DNA from: Rhodococcus sp. W8901 | GTDB lineage: Bacteria > Actinomycetota > Actinomycetes > Mycobacteriales > Mycobacteriaceae | Assembly (NCBI RefSeq): GCF_013348805.1 | Contig: NZ_CP054690.1 | Span: 5,146,001 to 5,210,000 of the forward strand | Direction: 5' to 3' | DNA: 64,000 bases | Program-made: the position numbers and the translations under genes | Notes under the pieces: model-generated | Database searches by the model: none | Told to the model about the DNA's origin: nothing | Seen by the model: only the letters and a program-made list of their open reading frames with translations | In this document: in pieces, positions 17,649 through 25,977 of the stretch | Layout: every line of letters starts with the position of its first letter | How positions within the stretch are numbered: the stretch's first letter is position 1

Positions 17649-18847
17649 GCCTGCACCGCCGTGCCGGCGATCTGCGCGTGGACCTGGTCGGCCGAGCCGC
17701 CGGCCGCGATGGTGCGCCGCAGCTGGACCGAGGCCTTGGGCCAGTTCACGGTCAACCCGCCGCTGGCCCGCCCGTCCGCGTCCTGCCAGATCGCGGCAAG
17801 CCGGAAGGGCTCCGCCTGCTCCACGACGACCGGGGTGCCCGTGATGTCGCGGGTGCCGAACAGCTGAATCTTCCAGTCGTACTGGTCGCTCCAGACGTAG
17901 GCCACCGGGTCGTGCGGGACGGGGGCATCGGGCGCGAAGATGTTGCGCGCCACGCAGTTCGCCTGCTCCACCGCGTTGGTCCAGTGCTCGACGCGGGCCG
18001 CCTTCTCCTGTCGCGGCTGGTACCACCGGGCGATGTCGCCGACGGCGAAGATGTGCTCGGCGCCGGCCACACGGCCGAACTCGTCGCACTCCACGCCGTC
18101 CTCCAGCGCCAGGCCCGAGGACTCCAGCCAGCGTGTGTTCAGTACCGCGCCGATACCGACGACGACGGCGTCCACGAGGACGCTCGCCCCGTCGGAGAGC
18201 TCGGCCCTGATGCCGCCCTCCACGTGCTCGAGGGTATCGACCGTGGCACCGAAGCGCGTGTCCACCCCGTGCGTACGGTGCAGCTGCGAGAAGCGCTGGC
18301 CCAGTTCATCTCCCATCACTCGCGCCATGGGGGTGGGCGCCGGGTCGACGATCGTGACCTCGATGCCCTGTTTACGGGCGAGGGAGGCGACCTCCGCGCC
18401 GATGAAACCCGCGCCGACGACCAGCAGGTGACTCGCGCCCAGCAGGCTCTCCCGCAGCGCGCGGGCGTCCGCGATGGTGCGCAGCACGTGCACGCCGGGG
18501 CCCGACCACGGCGCCGGCCGGGCGGCCGCGCCGGTCGCGATGACCAGCTCCTCGTAGTCGAGAACAACCCCATCGCCCAGCACGACCTGCCTGTCCTGCG
18601 GACGCAACTCGACTGCGGCCCTGCCCAATACGAGCTCGATGTCGAGCTCGCGCGCCTCCTCCGCGGTGAGCAGCGGAACGTGTGCGTCGCCGTCGAGCGG
18701 GGCCTTGGACAGCGGCGGCTTGTCGTACGGCAGATGCGACTCGGCCTCGACCACCGTCACCTTGCCGACGTAGCCCTCATTGCGCAGCGCCCGGGCCGTG
18801 CGGATACCGCCGACCGAGCCGCCGACGATGAGAACCCCGCCACTCAC
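17645..18847 (-). CDS. Ferredoxin reductase of ring-hydroxylating dioxygenase
   Basis: A 400-residue FAD/NAD(P)-dependent reductase with an N-terminal FAD motif (VLIVGGSVGGIRTA), the NAD motif (LLVVGAGFIGAEVA near residue 148) and the FAD-closing IFAVGDIARW. It passes electrons from NADH to the small ferredoxin encoded just upstream. The start GTG 18847 overlaps the ferredoxin stop (GTGA). Length and domain order match the BphA4/PhtAd type. Confidence 0.9.
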   Translation of the reverse strand: MSGGVLIVGGSVGGIRTARALRNEGYVGKVTVVEAESHLPYDKPPLSKAPLDGDAHVPLLTAEEARELDIELVLGRAAVELRPQDRQVVLGDGVVLDYEELVIATGAAARPAPWSGPGVHVLRTIADARALRESLLGASHLLVVGAGFIGAEVASLARKQGIEVTIVDPAPTPMARVMGDELGQRFSQLHRTHGVDTRFGATVDTLEHVEGGIRAELSDGASVLVDAVVVGIGAVLNTRWLESSGLALEDGVECDEFGRVAGAEHIFAVGDIARWYQPRQEKAARVEHWTNAVEQANCVARNIFAPDAPVPHDPVAYVWSDQYDWKIQLFGTRDITGTPVVVEQAEPFRLAAIWQDADGRASGGLTVNWPKASVQLRRTIAAGGSADQVHAQIAGTAVQA

Positions 18848-19041
18848 TCGTCCTCCAGCCAGAGGGCGTTGGCCGGGCAGCTCTTCGCCGCGGTCTCGAC
18901 CCGCTGGCGGTCGGACTCGTCCACGCGGGTCTTGAGCAGCACCACGAGGCCGTCGTCGTCCATGTCGTAGACGTCGTCCGCCGCGACCACGCAGTTCGCG
19001 TAGCCCTGGCACAGTTCGAGGTTCGCCTTGAGAATTGCCAT
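18844..19041 (-). CDS. 3Fe-4S ferredoxin of dioxygenase system
   Basis: A 65-residue ferredoxin with Cys at 11, 17 and 55 in CQGYANC and SCPANAL. The middle Cys of a 4Fe-4S pattern is absent, which indicates a 3Fe-4S cluster as in actinobacterial P450 and phthalate dioxygenase ferredoxins. It is acidic, as expected for an electron carrier. It shuttles electrons between the reductase and the Rieske alpha subunit. The gap to the upstream dehydrogenase gene is 41 bp. Confidence 0.93.
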   Translation of the reverse strand: MAILKANLELCQGYANCVVAADDVYDMDDDGLVVLLKTRVDESDRQRVETAAKSCPANALWLEDE

Positions 19042-19082
19042 TTTGGGATCCTTCCTTCAGTAGGTCGCGCGGACCACGGCGT

Positions 19083-19865
19083 TCAGACTTTGATGCCCAT
19101 ACCGCCGTCCGAGTGGACGACGCGGCCGGAGATGCCGCGCGACCGTTCGGAGGCGAGGAATACGTAGCTCCAGGCGTGGTCGAGGCCGTCGAGCGCGACG
19201 CCCAGCGGATTGCGGCCCGCGAGTTCCTTCGCCCGGTCCGGGCCGTCGAGCCGGTTTTCCGTCAGGCCCAGCGTCGCAAGCCCGCTCAGGTCGGTGCCCA
19301 GGGTGCCGCCGGGGGCGACGCCGTTGACGCGGACGTCCGGCGCCAGCTCGTACGCAAGGGTGGTGACCAGCCCGCGCACCGCGAACTTCGACGAGACATA
19401 GAGCGTGCCGCCGCGGCCCGGGTAGTACGCCGAGGTCGACTCGGTGAGCACGATGGAGCCGCCCGACTCGCGCAGCGCGGATATCGCCGCCTTCACGCTG
19501 TGCAGGTGCGACTTGACGTTGACGGCGAACATCTCGTCGAACGCCTGGTCCAGCATGTCGGCGTCGATGCTCTCGAGCTTGCGGTAGAAGTCGAAGATGC
19601 CCACGCAGTTGACCAGGACGTCCAGCCCGCCGAAGCGGTTCACGACCGCCGACACCGCGGCGTTGTTGGCCGCCGCCTTGGTGGCGTCGCCCTGCACGAC
19701 CTCGACCTCGGGGTGCTCGGCCGCGAGGGCCTCGCACTTGGCCACGTCGAGTTCGAGCACACCGACGCTGGCACCCTCCGCGAGGAAGGCGTCGACCACG
19801 CCGCGCCCGATGCCCGAGCCGGCCCCGACGATCAGTGCGCGCTTGCCCTCGAGCCAGCCGGTCAC
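19083..19865 (-). CDS. cis-dihydrodiol dehydrogenase (HcaB/BphB-like SDR)
   Basis: This 260-residue SDR begins WLEGKRALIVGAGSGIGRGV and has the AYYPGRGGTLYVSSKFAV catalytic segment (Tyr and Lys near 156-160). Its C-terminus DHAWSYVFLAS...GRVVHSDGG is typical of cis-dihydrodiol dehydrogenases that rearomatise the dioxygenase product. The start GTG 19865 overlaps the stop of the 103-aa gene. Position between dioxygenase subunits and ferredoxin matches actinobacterial phthalate operons (Aa-Ab-B-Ac-Ad-C). Confidence 0.88.
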   Translation of the reverse strand: MTGWLEGKRALIVGAGSGIGRGVVDAFLAEGASVGVLELDVAKCEALAAEHPEVEVVQGDATKAAANNAAVSAVVNRFGGLDVLVNCVGIFDFYRKLESIDADMLDQAFDEMFAVNVKSHLHSVKAAISALRESGGSIVLTESTSAYYPGRGGTLYVSSKFAVRGLVTTLAYELAPDVRVNGVAPGGTLGTDLSGLATLGLTENRLDGPDRAKELAGRNPLGVALDGLDHAWSYVFLASERSRGISGRVVHSDGGMGIKV

Positions 19866-20173
19866 GAGGCGTCCTCGGTGGCGATGAGCGACTGGAACGG
19901 CTTGCCGACCATGGCCGAGAGCGTCGTCTCGTTCTGCCAGGTCAGGGCCTCCAGCTCGAGCGCGTCCAGGGTGATCCACTGACCGGACTTCGGCGACTCG
20001 ATGAGCAGCCGCACGCCGTTGCGGGTGTGCACCTTCGAGATCCGCATGTCCGAGAACTCGTTCGCGATGACGATGGTCTCGCCGTCGCGCTGGTCCTGCA
20101 GGACACCGAGCCGCGAGTTGGCCCGGGCCGCCGCCGCGGCGTCCTCCGCCTCACCCTCCCAGGAGAGCTTCAC
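19862..20173 (-). CDS. Unknown 103-aa protein inside dioxygenase operon
   Basis: The gene starts with GTG 20173 overlapping the beta-subunit stop and ends overlapping the dehydrogenase start, so it is coupled on both sides and clearly translated. The 103-residue product is acidic at its N-terminus and has two short hydrophobic beta-like stretches (ETIVIANEFSDMRISKV, GVRLLIESPKSGQWITL). There is no Cys cluster, signal peptide or known motif. It may be an assembly, stability or regulatory partner of the dioxygenase; its job is unknown to me. Confidence 0.8.
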   Translation of the reverse strand: MKLSWEGEAEDAAAAARANSRLGVLQDQRDGETIVIANEFSDMRISKVHTRNGVRLLIESPKSGQWITLDALELEALTWQNETTLSAMVGKPFQSLIATEDAS

Positions 20174-20757
20174 AGGAACACCGCCAGGTTCTGCATGCGC
20201 AGCACCGACTCGTCCGCGGCGATGTGCCGGCGGGCGAGCCGCCAGACGCCGTCCTCGAGACGCAGCAGGTCGACGCGGCCGACCGAGAGCAGCGAGGGCT
20301 CCAGCACATCGCCACGGCTGCGGAACAGCAGGACGGCCGACTCCACGACGAGCTCGTTCTCGTTCTCGGTCGCGAAGGTGCGGACGTTGGACAGGTGGTG
20401 GCGCAGGCGCGAGGGCGGGTCCTCTGCCCAGGCGTGGCCGGTGTCGAAGCGCGCGACGCGGCGGCTCAGCGAGTACTTGTCCTCGTCGAAGTGCGCCATG
20501 TCCTTGGCCGTGTCATAGCCGGTGCCCAGCGCGGTGGTGACGCGGATCGGCATGAAGTAGTGGATGTCCTCGGCGAGGGTGTCCAGCCAGGCGTCATAGT
20601 CCTGCTGGTCCAGGAGGTAGGACTCTTCCACCAGCCAGCGATGCGCCGTCAGGTGCCGCTGGTCGTCGAACGCCAGCGAGGCACCCACGGGCGTCGTCGT
20701 CGACGCAGCCTGGCCCAGCGGGGAGCTGGCGGAATCGATGGGGATGTAGGTGCTCAT
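20170..20757 (-). CDS. Ring-hydroxylating dioxygenase beta subunit
   Basis: A 195-residue SnoaL-like beta subunit with the typical ESYLLDQQDYDAWLDTLAED and HFDEDKYSLSRRV segments. It builds the alpha3beta3 hexamer and has no cofactor. ATG 20757 is 2 bp past the alpha-subunit stop. The N-terminal 30 residues are a Ser/Ala-rich extension. Confidence 0.92.
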   Translation of the reverse strand: MSTYIPIDSASSPLGQAASTTTPVGASLAFDDQRHLTAHRWLVEESYLLDQQDYDAWLDTLAEDIHYFMPIRVTTALGTGYDTAKDMAHFDEDKYSLSRRVARFDTGHAWAEDPPSRLRHHLSNVRTFATENENELVVESAVLLFRSRGDVLEPSLLSVGRVDLLRLEDGVWRLARRHIAADESVLRMQNLAVFL

Positions 20758-20759
20758 GG

Positions 20760-22187
20760 CTACGCCTCCGCCTTCTCGCTGCTGCACTGTGCCGCCGTCT
20801 CGCTGCTGCACTCGCCGTCGACCTGCGGCGCACCGACGTGAATGTTGGCCGGCACGGGCGCCGGCTTCTCGAGGTAGTCGGCCCACTCGTTGAGCAGGTG
20901 CCGCTGGTTGTACTCGCCGTAGCCGACGTGCGCGACGCCCGGACCACAGAACTCGTCCTCGGTCAGGGGCTGCACCACCGGGCTGTCGTCGTGCAGCATG
21001 CCCATACGACCGTTGAGCAGCAGTCGGCGGGCCATCGACCCACCGGCGGTGTTGGTCAGCGAGACCCAGTTCTCGACGTCGTCCTGCTCGAACATGCCGC
21101 TGCTACCGAAGCACATCAGGTAGGCCTTGTAGGAGAGCTTCTTGAACTCCTCCGGGGCCTCCTTGTCGACGACGAACCAGGACAGGACCTCGGTCTCGTC
21201 GGCGCTGATCGGCTGCCACTGGCGGATCGAGATGAAGGGCAGGACGTCGTCGCCCTCGGCGACCTTCGGCCAGTTGTGGACCAGGCTGATGTTCGGGAAG
21301 ACCGAGGCAGCCGAGATCATGAAGCCGTCGCGTCCGATGACATCGATCTGCTCCTGGGACCACTGCCCCTTCATCCGCTCGACCATCTCGTCGGGGTAGC
21401 CGACGTAGTTCATCTTCTCTTCGAAGGTGCCCGGGGGCAGCTTGTACGTGGTACCGCCGCCCTTGCCGGCCCAGTACGTGTTGCCGTCCTTGCGCTTCTC
21501 GGCCTTCGGCTCACGGAACAGGCCGATCTCCACGACGCTCGTGTGGGTCTGGGGCGTGTGGTACATGTCGCCGGCGAAGTTCTCGGCGCCGATCTTCCAG
21601 TTGGCCTTGACCCGCCAGCGCTGCGGCCCGCGGACCTCGACGCCGCTGGCGCTCTGCTTGGTGTAGTAGTCGAGGTAGAACTTGAAGTCGCCGAGGAAGT
21701 CCTCGAGCGGCTCGGCGTCCGCGTCCATGGACACGAAGATCAGGCCGTTGTAGATGCCCAGGTTAGGGGCGGGCAGCAGCCGCTGGCCCTTGCGCGCGAA
21801 GCCCTCCTCGCCGCCGTAGGCCTCCTTGTGGAACGGCATGCCGACGATGCGGCCGTCGTTCTTGTAGGACCAGCCGTGGTACGGGCAGCGGAAGTGCGAG
21901 GCGTTGCCCTGCTCGGCGCGGCACACCTGCATGCCGCGGTGCAGGCACATGTTGAACATCGCGTGGATCTCGCCGGACTGGTCACGGCTGACGATGAACG
22001 AGTTGTCCATGACCCGGCGCACGACGTAGTCACCGACCTGCGGCAGCTCCGACTCGTGGGCGACGAACATCCACGCCCGGCTGAACAAACGCTCCTTCTC
22101 CGCCTCGAAGACCTCGGCATCGTTGTAGATGTGTGCGGGGAGCATGCCCCGCCGGACGTTGGCGAGGACGTCGGCCGCGTCGCGCAT
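20760..22187 (-). CDS. Ring-hydroxylating dioxygenase alpha subunit (Rieske), phthalate-type operon
   Basis: A 475-residue Rieske oxygenase large subunit. Rieske ligands are C81-x-H83 (CLHRG) and C101-x2-H104 (CPYHGW). The mononuclear iron ligands lie in NFAGDMYHTPQTH (H210, H215) with the bridging D207, and the late Asp in EQDDVENW. The enzyme adds both atoms of O2 to an aromatic ring. The C-terminus ends in a short duplicated Cys-Ser-Ser-Glu tail that is not part of the family core. Gene order with beta, dehydrogenase, 3Fe-4S ferredoxin, reductase and class II aldolase points to phthalate 3,4-dioxygenase or a close aromatic-carboxylate dioxygenase; the substrate is inferred from order. Confidence 0.9.
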   Translation of the reverse strand: MRDAADVLANVRRGMLPAHIYNDAEVFEAEKERLFSRAWMFVAHESELPQVGDYVVRRVMDNSFIVSRDQSGEIHAMFNMCLHRGMQVCRAEQGNASHFRCPYHGWSYKNDGRIVGMPFHKEAYGGEEGFARKGQRLLPAPNLGIYNGLIFVSMDADAEPLEDFLGDFKFYLDYYTKQSASGVEVRGPQRWRVKANWKIGAENFAGDMYHTPQTHTSVVEIGLFREPKAEKRKDGNTYWAGKGGGTTYKLPPGTFEEKMNYVGYPDEMVERMKGQWSQEQIDVIGRDGFMISAASVFPNISLVHNWPKVAEGDDVLPFISIRQWQPISADETEVLSWFVVDKEAPEEFKKLSYKAYLMCFGSSGMFEQDDVENWVSLTNTAGGSMARRLLLNGRMGMLHDDSPVVQPLTEDEFCGPGVAHVGYGEYNQRHLLNEWADYLEKPAPVPANIHVGAPQVDGECSSETAAQCSSEKAEA

Positions 22188-22215
22188 GGGACCTCACTTC
22201 GAAAGGAGTTCAATG

Positions 22216-22232
22216 TTTCTGTATTACAGAAA
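22216..22232. promoter_or_regulatory. Perfect 17-bp palindrome, likely operator of dioxygenase operon
   Basis: TTTCTGTA-T-TACAGAAA lies 28 bp upstream of the alpha-subunit start codon. Palindromes of this size and A/T pattern are typical IclR-family or GntR-family sites in aromatic pathways. No regulator gene is adjacent; the nearest IclR gene is at 2849-3631. Confidence 0.7.
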
Positions 22233-22699
22233 TAGATTCTGCATGCTGGTCTCGGCTGAGTCAACCACTTCCCAGCGGCGAGCCCCGGGAATCCGCGCAA
22301 TGCGGAGCAGCTTGCGCTCCATGCGCAGCGACGACAGCCCGGATGCGCCGATCACCTGAGCGGCCGCGATCAGAAGGAGGACAGCATCGGAACGGTGTTC
22401 GATGGGCGCCAGGACCGAAGCCGTCACCGACAGGCCGGAGGACGGGGAATGAGCGGGGATGGCGAGAACCGCAGACCCGCCATCGGAAGAAGTGGAACAG
22501 GCGATCGAGAGCCGTTGCCGGTACACCACGGACTCCACCGCCATGGCCACATAGATTGCGAGCCAGAATTTTTGCCGAAGAACCCACCGTGACACAAGGT
22601 GCACCCGCGCGGCGACCGACACCTCCGTCAGCGAGGCCGTGATGGTTAGCGCGGGATGCGCCTCGATCGTTCGGCCCATGAAGCATCTGCGGGTCGCGC

Positions 22700-22901
22700 G
22701 GCGAGGTCCCGGCCGGCCGCGCCCCGCCACCTACGACACCGGGGACTACCAGGGTCGCAACGTCATCGAGCGCGGTTTCAACGAGACCAAGCAATGGCGC
22801 GGGCTCGCCACCCGCTGCGACAAACTCGCTCTCACATACCGCGGCGGAGCCGCCTCGGAGCCATCATGCTCTGGCTCACCGCAGTAGGAGATACGCCCTA
22901 G
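22700..22901 (+). mobile_element. IS5-family transposase C-terminal remnant, frameshifted
   Basis: The plus strand reads RRGPGRPRPATYD, DYQGRNVIERGFNETKQWRG and LATRCDKLALTYRGG, the conserved end of IS5-family (IS427-like) transposases. A frame change near 22855 is needed to reach LGAIMLWLTAVGDTP and the stop at 22901. The rest of the element between here and the dioxygenase promoter is not recognisable. Confidence 0.7.
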
Positions 22902-23350
22902 AGTCCCCTGAGCCCGAGCAGTCGGCTCGCGATGCGAGGTGGTCGATCCCCTCGCCCCCTCAATCGATCTACGAGCTCAGGCGTGTGGGGTGGGAACGAG
23001 TCGAGGATCTCAGCGGGCCCGAACGCGATGGGTTCGCCTCGTTTCGCACGGTCTCGAGCATCCGTCCAACCCGCGATGAGGAGATACCATCCCGCTTCCG
23101 CGACTACGGGCGAGTCTGGAGTCAAGACCGCTTCGATCTCCACGACGCCGTCGCTGAGCGAGGCGCCATCCTCGACCGTCCGAGATATCACCACGACCTT
23201 CGCCGATGGATCGTTGTTCCAGACCGTCGCGTTGGCCCACCGCTTGAAGAGCTCGGCCTCCTTGCGTTCTCGGGCGTCTTGACGCCACCAGAATGCGAGG
23301 AGCCCCGCCACGATGAGCCCAGTGGAGCCCCAGAGAACGAACTCGAACAT
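22898..23350 (-). CDS. Single-pass membrane protein of unknown function
   Basis: From ATG 23350 the 150-residue product starts with a hydrophobic helix (MFEFVLWGSTGLIVAGLLAF), then Arg-rich WWRQDARERKEAE and a soluble domain with beta-like stretches (AKVVVISRTVEDG, GVVEIEAVLTPDSPVV, AGWYLLIAGW). The topology is N-terminal anchor with cytosolic domain. I do not recognise the family. An upstream in-frame start would add about 58 residues without support from a ribosome site. Confidence 0.6.
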   Translation of the reverse strand: MFEFVLWGSTGLIVAGLLAFWWRQDARERKEAELFKRWANATVWNNDPSAKVVVISRTVEDGASLSDGVVEIEAVLTPDSPVVAEAGWYLLIAGWTDARDRAKRGEPIAFGPAEILDSFPPHTPELVDRLRGRGDRPPRIASRLLGLRGL

Positions 23351-23651
23351 GCCCACATCATAGGACTCGATACGCCCGCCTTCCCGAGAATCGGGCGTAT
23401 CCGAGAAGAGCATGCGGAGGTCGGCAACAACCTCGTCAATGAACACGGTCAGACGGCGATGAGCGTGAACAGTCCGAAGTACCCTGGCCCCGCCGTGGGC
23501 GATGACCAGCCATTGAGGAGACACGCTCTAGTTGATCAATCTCCCGGCGTCGACTACCGCAGCGGGTTGCGCCGTCGCCGAAGCCCACGGCGACTCACAG
23601 GGGCAACGCCGGCCCGGTCCGCGCGGGGCGCCACGCGGACCGGGGACGGGA

Positions 23652-24896
23652 TCACTTGGCCAGCAGGCCCTTCGCGATGTGGGTCACCTGGATCTCGTTG
23701 CTGCCGGCGTAAATCATGAGCGACTTGGCGTCACGCGCCAGCTGCTCCACCTTGTACTCGGCCATGTAGCCGTTGCCACCGAACAGCTGCACAGCCTCCA
23801 TCGCAACCTCAGTGGCCGCGCGCGACGAGTACAGCTTCATCGCCGACGCCTCCGCGAGGGTCACCTTGTTGCCGGCCGCGGTGCGCTCGATCGCGTTGAA
23901 CACCATGTTCTGCACGTTGAGGCGGGCGACCTCCATCTCGGCCAGCTTGAGCTGGATGAGCTGGAACTGCGCGATCTCCTTGCCCCACAGCTTGCGGTTC
24001 TTGGCGTAGTCGATGGACAGCCGCTGGCACTCGTTGATGATGCCGAGCGCGATCGACGCGATACCGATGCGCTCGGCCGCGAACGACTCCTTCGCACTCT
24101 CCTTGCCGTCGCCCTTCGCCGGGGTCTCGGTCTCGCCGAGCAGGCGGTCCTTGGTGATGCGGACGTTGTCGAAGAACAACTCGCCGGTGGGCGAGGAGTT
24201 CATGCCCATCTTCTTGAACGGCGGGCTCTGCGTGAAGCCCTCCATCCCCTTGTCGAGGACGAAGCCGAGGACCTTGCGGTCGCGGCGGTCGACGGAGGCG
24301 TCGCCCTCGTCGAGCTTGGCGTAGACGATCGTGACATCGGCGTAGGGGCCATTGGTAATGAAGGTCTTCTGGCCGTTGAGGATGTAGTCGTCCCCGTCGC
24401 GGCGGACGTACGACTTCATGCCACCGAATGCGTCCGAGCCCGAGTCGGGCTCGGTGATGGCCCACGCGCCCACCTTCTCCATCGTGACGAGGCCGGGCAG
24501 CCAGCGCTTCTTCTGCGCGAGAGTGCCGCGGCTACGGAGGGTGCCGGCGGCGAGGCCGACGCTCACGCCCAGCGACGTGACCAGACCCAGGCTCACACCC
24601 GCGATCTCGCTGTTGAGGATGACGCCCATGCTGCCGGCGCCGCTGAAGCCGCCCGACTTCTCACCGGACTCGGGCAGCGTCTCGCCGCGCTCGCGCGCCT
24701 CCTCCTTCGCGAAGGACTTCTCGAGCGCCTCGGTCGCCATCTCGTCCATCCCGAAGGTGGAGTACAGCTTGCGAATGATGTCGAACGGGGGCAGCTCACC
24801 GCTCTCGAGCTTGTCGACGTGTGGCTTGACCTCCTTGTCGATGAAGCCACGCAGGGCGTCGCGGAACATCAGGTCGGTATCGGACCACTCGTACAT
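23652..24896 (-). CDS. Acyl-CoA dehydrogenase
   Basis: A 414-residue acyl-CoA dehydrogenase with the family signature blocks GAWAITEPDSGSDAFGG and QLFGGNGYMAEYKVEQLARD, and the C-terminal SLMIYAGSNEIQVTHIAKGL. FAD-dependent alpha,beta-desaturation of an acyl-CoA is expected. ATG 24896 has GGAG 8 bp upstream. It diverges from the MarR regulator gene, with an inverted repeat in the shared promoter region, so MarR probably controls it. Confidence 0.92.
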   Translation of the reverse strand: MYEWSDTDLMFRDALRGFIDKEVKPHVDKLESGELPPFDIIRKLYSTFGMDEMATEALEKSFAKEEARERGETLPESGEKSGGFSGAGSMGVILNSEIAGVSLGLVTSLGVSVGLAAGTLRSRGTLAQKKRWLPGLVTMEKVGAWAITEPDSGSDAFGGMKSYVRRDGDDYILNGQKTFITNGPYADVTIVYAKLDEGDASVDRRDRKVLGFVLDKGMEGFTQSPPFKKMGMNSSPTGELFFDNVRITKDRLLGETETPAKGDGKESAKESFAAERIGIASIALGIINECQRLSIDYAKNRKLWGKEIAQFQLIQLKLAEMEVARLNVQNMVFNAIERTAAGNKVTLAEASAMKLYSSRAATEVAMEAVQLFGGNGYMAEYKVEQLARDAKSLMIYAGSNEIQVTHIAKGLLAK

Positions 24897-25031
24897 GTGA
24901 ACTCCAGTCGGTGCGTATCGAAGAGCCGGGCAGCAGCAGGTGGGACCGCCCGTGGCGGCCGTCACACCCGAATATAGAACAGGTTCTCGTTGCGTGAGCC
25001 GCCCGCTCCCAGTGCGGGGATTTAGTTAGTG

Positions 25032-25052
25032 CACGACTTAATCGTGTATTAT
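25032..25052 (+). promoter_or_regulatory. Operator-like inverted repeat and -10 box for a leaderless MarR mRNA
   Basis: CACGA-CTTAA-TCGTG (25032-25046) is an inverted repeat abutting TATTAT (25047-25052). The MarR start codon follows only 8 bp later, so transcription probably starts at or next to the ATG (leaderless mRNA). A repressor on the repeat would block the -10 region. Confidence 0.55.
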
Positions 25053-25060
25053 TCATCGTC

Positions 25061-25543
25061 ATGACGACGACCATCGAGCAGGACATCGACTGGGGCGACA
25101 CGGACCCGCTGGCCCTGGACCGCCAGGTGTGCTTCGCGCTCGCGGTGGCCAACCGTGCGGTACTCGCCGTCTACCGCCCCCTCCTCGAGCCCATGGGACT
25201 GACACACCCGCAGTACCTCGTGATGCTCGCGCTGTGGGGCGACGCACCGATGTCCGTCAAGGAGATCGGGCAGGCCCTGCAACTCGACTCACCGACGCTC
25301 TCGCCGCTACTGAAGCGACTCGAGTCGAGCGGGCTGATCACCCGCACCCGCAGCAGCGCCGACGAACGACAGCTCATCGTCGAGCTCACCGACGCAGGCA
25401 AGGCCCTGCGCGCTCGTGCCGAACTGATTCCCGGCGCGGTGGTCCAGCGCCTGGGCGTCAGCCTCGCCGAACTCGAGGAACTCCACTCCGTCCTCACCCG
25501 CGTCAACGCCGCCGCCCTGCGCGCCGGCGCGCTGCACGAGTGA
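25061..25543 (+). CDS. MarR-family transcriptional regulator
   Basis: The 160-residue protein has the MarR winged helix: PMSVKEIGQALQLDSPTLSP, then LLKRLESSGLITRTRSSADE, and the wing RQLIVELTDAGKAL. This type often senses aromatic acids or oxidants. It diverges from the acyl-CoA dehydrogenase and likely represses both genes. Confidence 0.92.
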   Translation: MTTTIEQDIDWGDTDPLALDRQVCFALAVANRAVLAVYRPLLEPMGLTHPQYLVMLALWGDAPMSVKEIGQALQLDSPTLSPLLKRLESSGLITRTRSSADERQLIVELTDAGKALRARAELIPGAVVQRLGVSLAELEELHSVLTRVNAAALRAGALHE

Positions 25544-25578
25544 ACCGCCCCTTCCAGACAGGTACAGGTACACAGGAC

Positions 25579-25977
25579 ATGTCCAGCAACACCACTTCGA
25601 AGGTCAAGCGGCCCAACCCGTTCCAGTGGGTCGCGTATGCGTGCGGCCGCAGGCTCCCCGACTCGATGCAGGACTGGGTCCGCAACGACCTGATCGGCGA
25701 CTGGGCGGTGCCGCGGCACATGGTGCGCAGCATGGTGCCGTTCATCCCCATCTTCGCCGCGTTCTTCCTGTTCCCCGGTCCGCTGTGGCTGCGCGGTTCG
25801 ATGGTGCTGCTCGGAGTGTTCCTGGCGCTGTTCTTCGCGGCTGCCTACATGGAGCAGAACCGTCGTCGGCGCCTCGAGAAGCACGGACTGCCGGCCGACC
25901 TGGAGAATCCGAGGAAGGTCGCCCGTTACAACGCCGAGAAGGCCGCGTACGAGAAGGCGCACCCGCACACGTTCTAG
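25579..25977 (+). CDS. DUF5313 membrane protein
   Basis: This 132-residue protein matches actinobacterial DUF5313: RPNPFQWVAYACGRRLPDSM, WVRNDLIGDWAVPRHMVR, then two adjacent transmembrane helices (FIPIFAAFFLFPGPLWLRGS, VLLGVFLALFFAAAYM) and a Lys/Arg-rich tail. Function unknown; it is restricted to mycolic-acid actinomycetes as far as I know. Its stop overlaps the convergent PucR-type gene. Confidence 0.85.
   Translation: MSSNTTSKVKRPNPFQWVAYACGRRLPDSMQDWVRNDLIGDWAVPRHMVRSMVPFIPIFAAFFLFPGPLWLRGSMVLLGVFLALFFAAAYMEQNRRRRLEKHGLPADLENPRKVARYNAEKAAYEKAHPHTF

Noticed and set aside
22224-22730. Minus-strand frame of 168 codons between the dioxygenase operon and the IS5 remnant
   Set aside because: Overlaps the transposase remnant antisense, has no motif, and starts within IS sequence.
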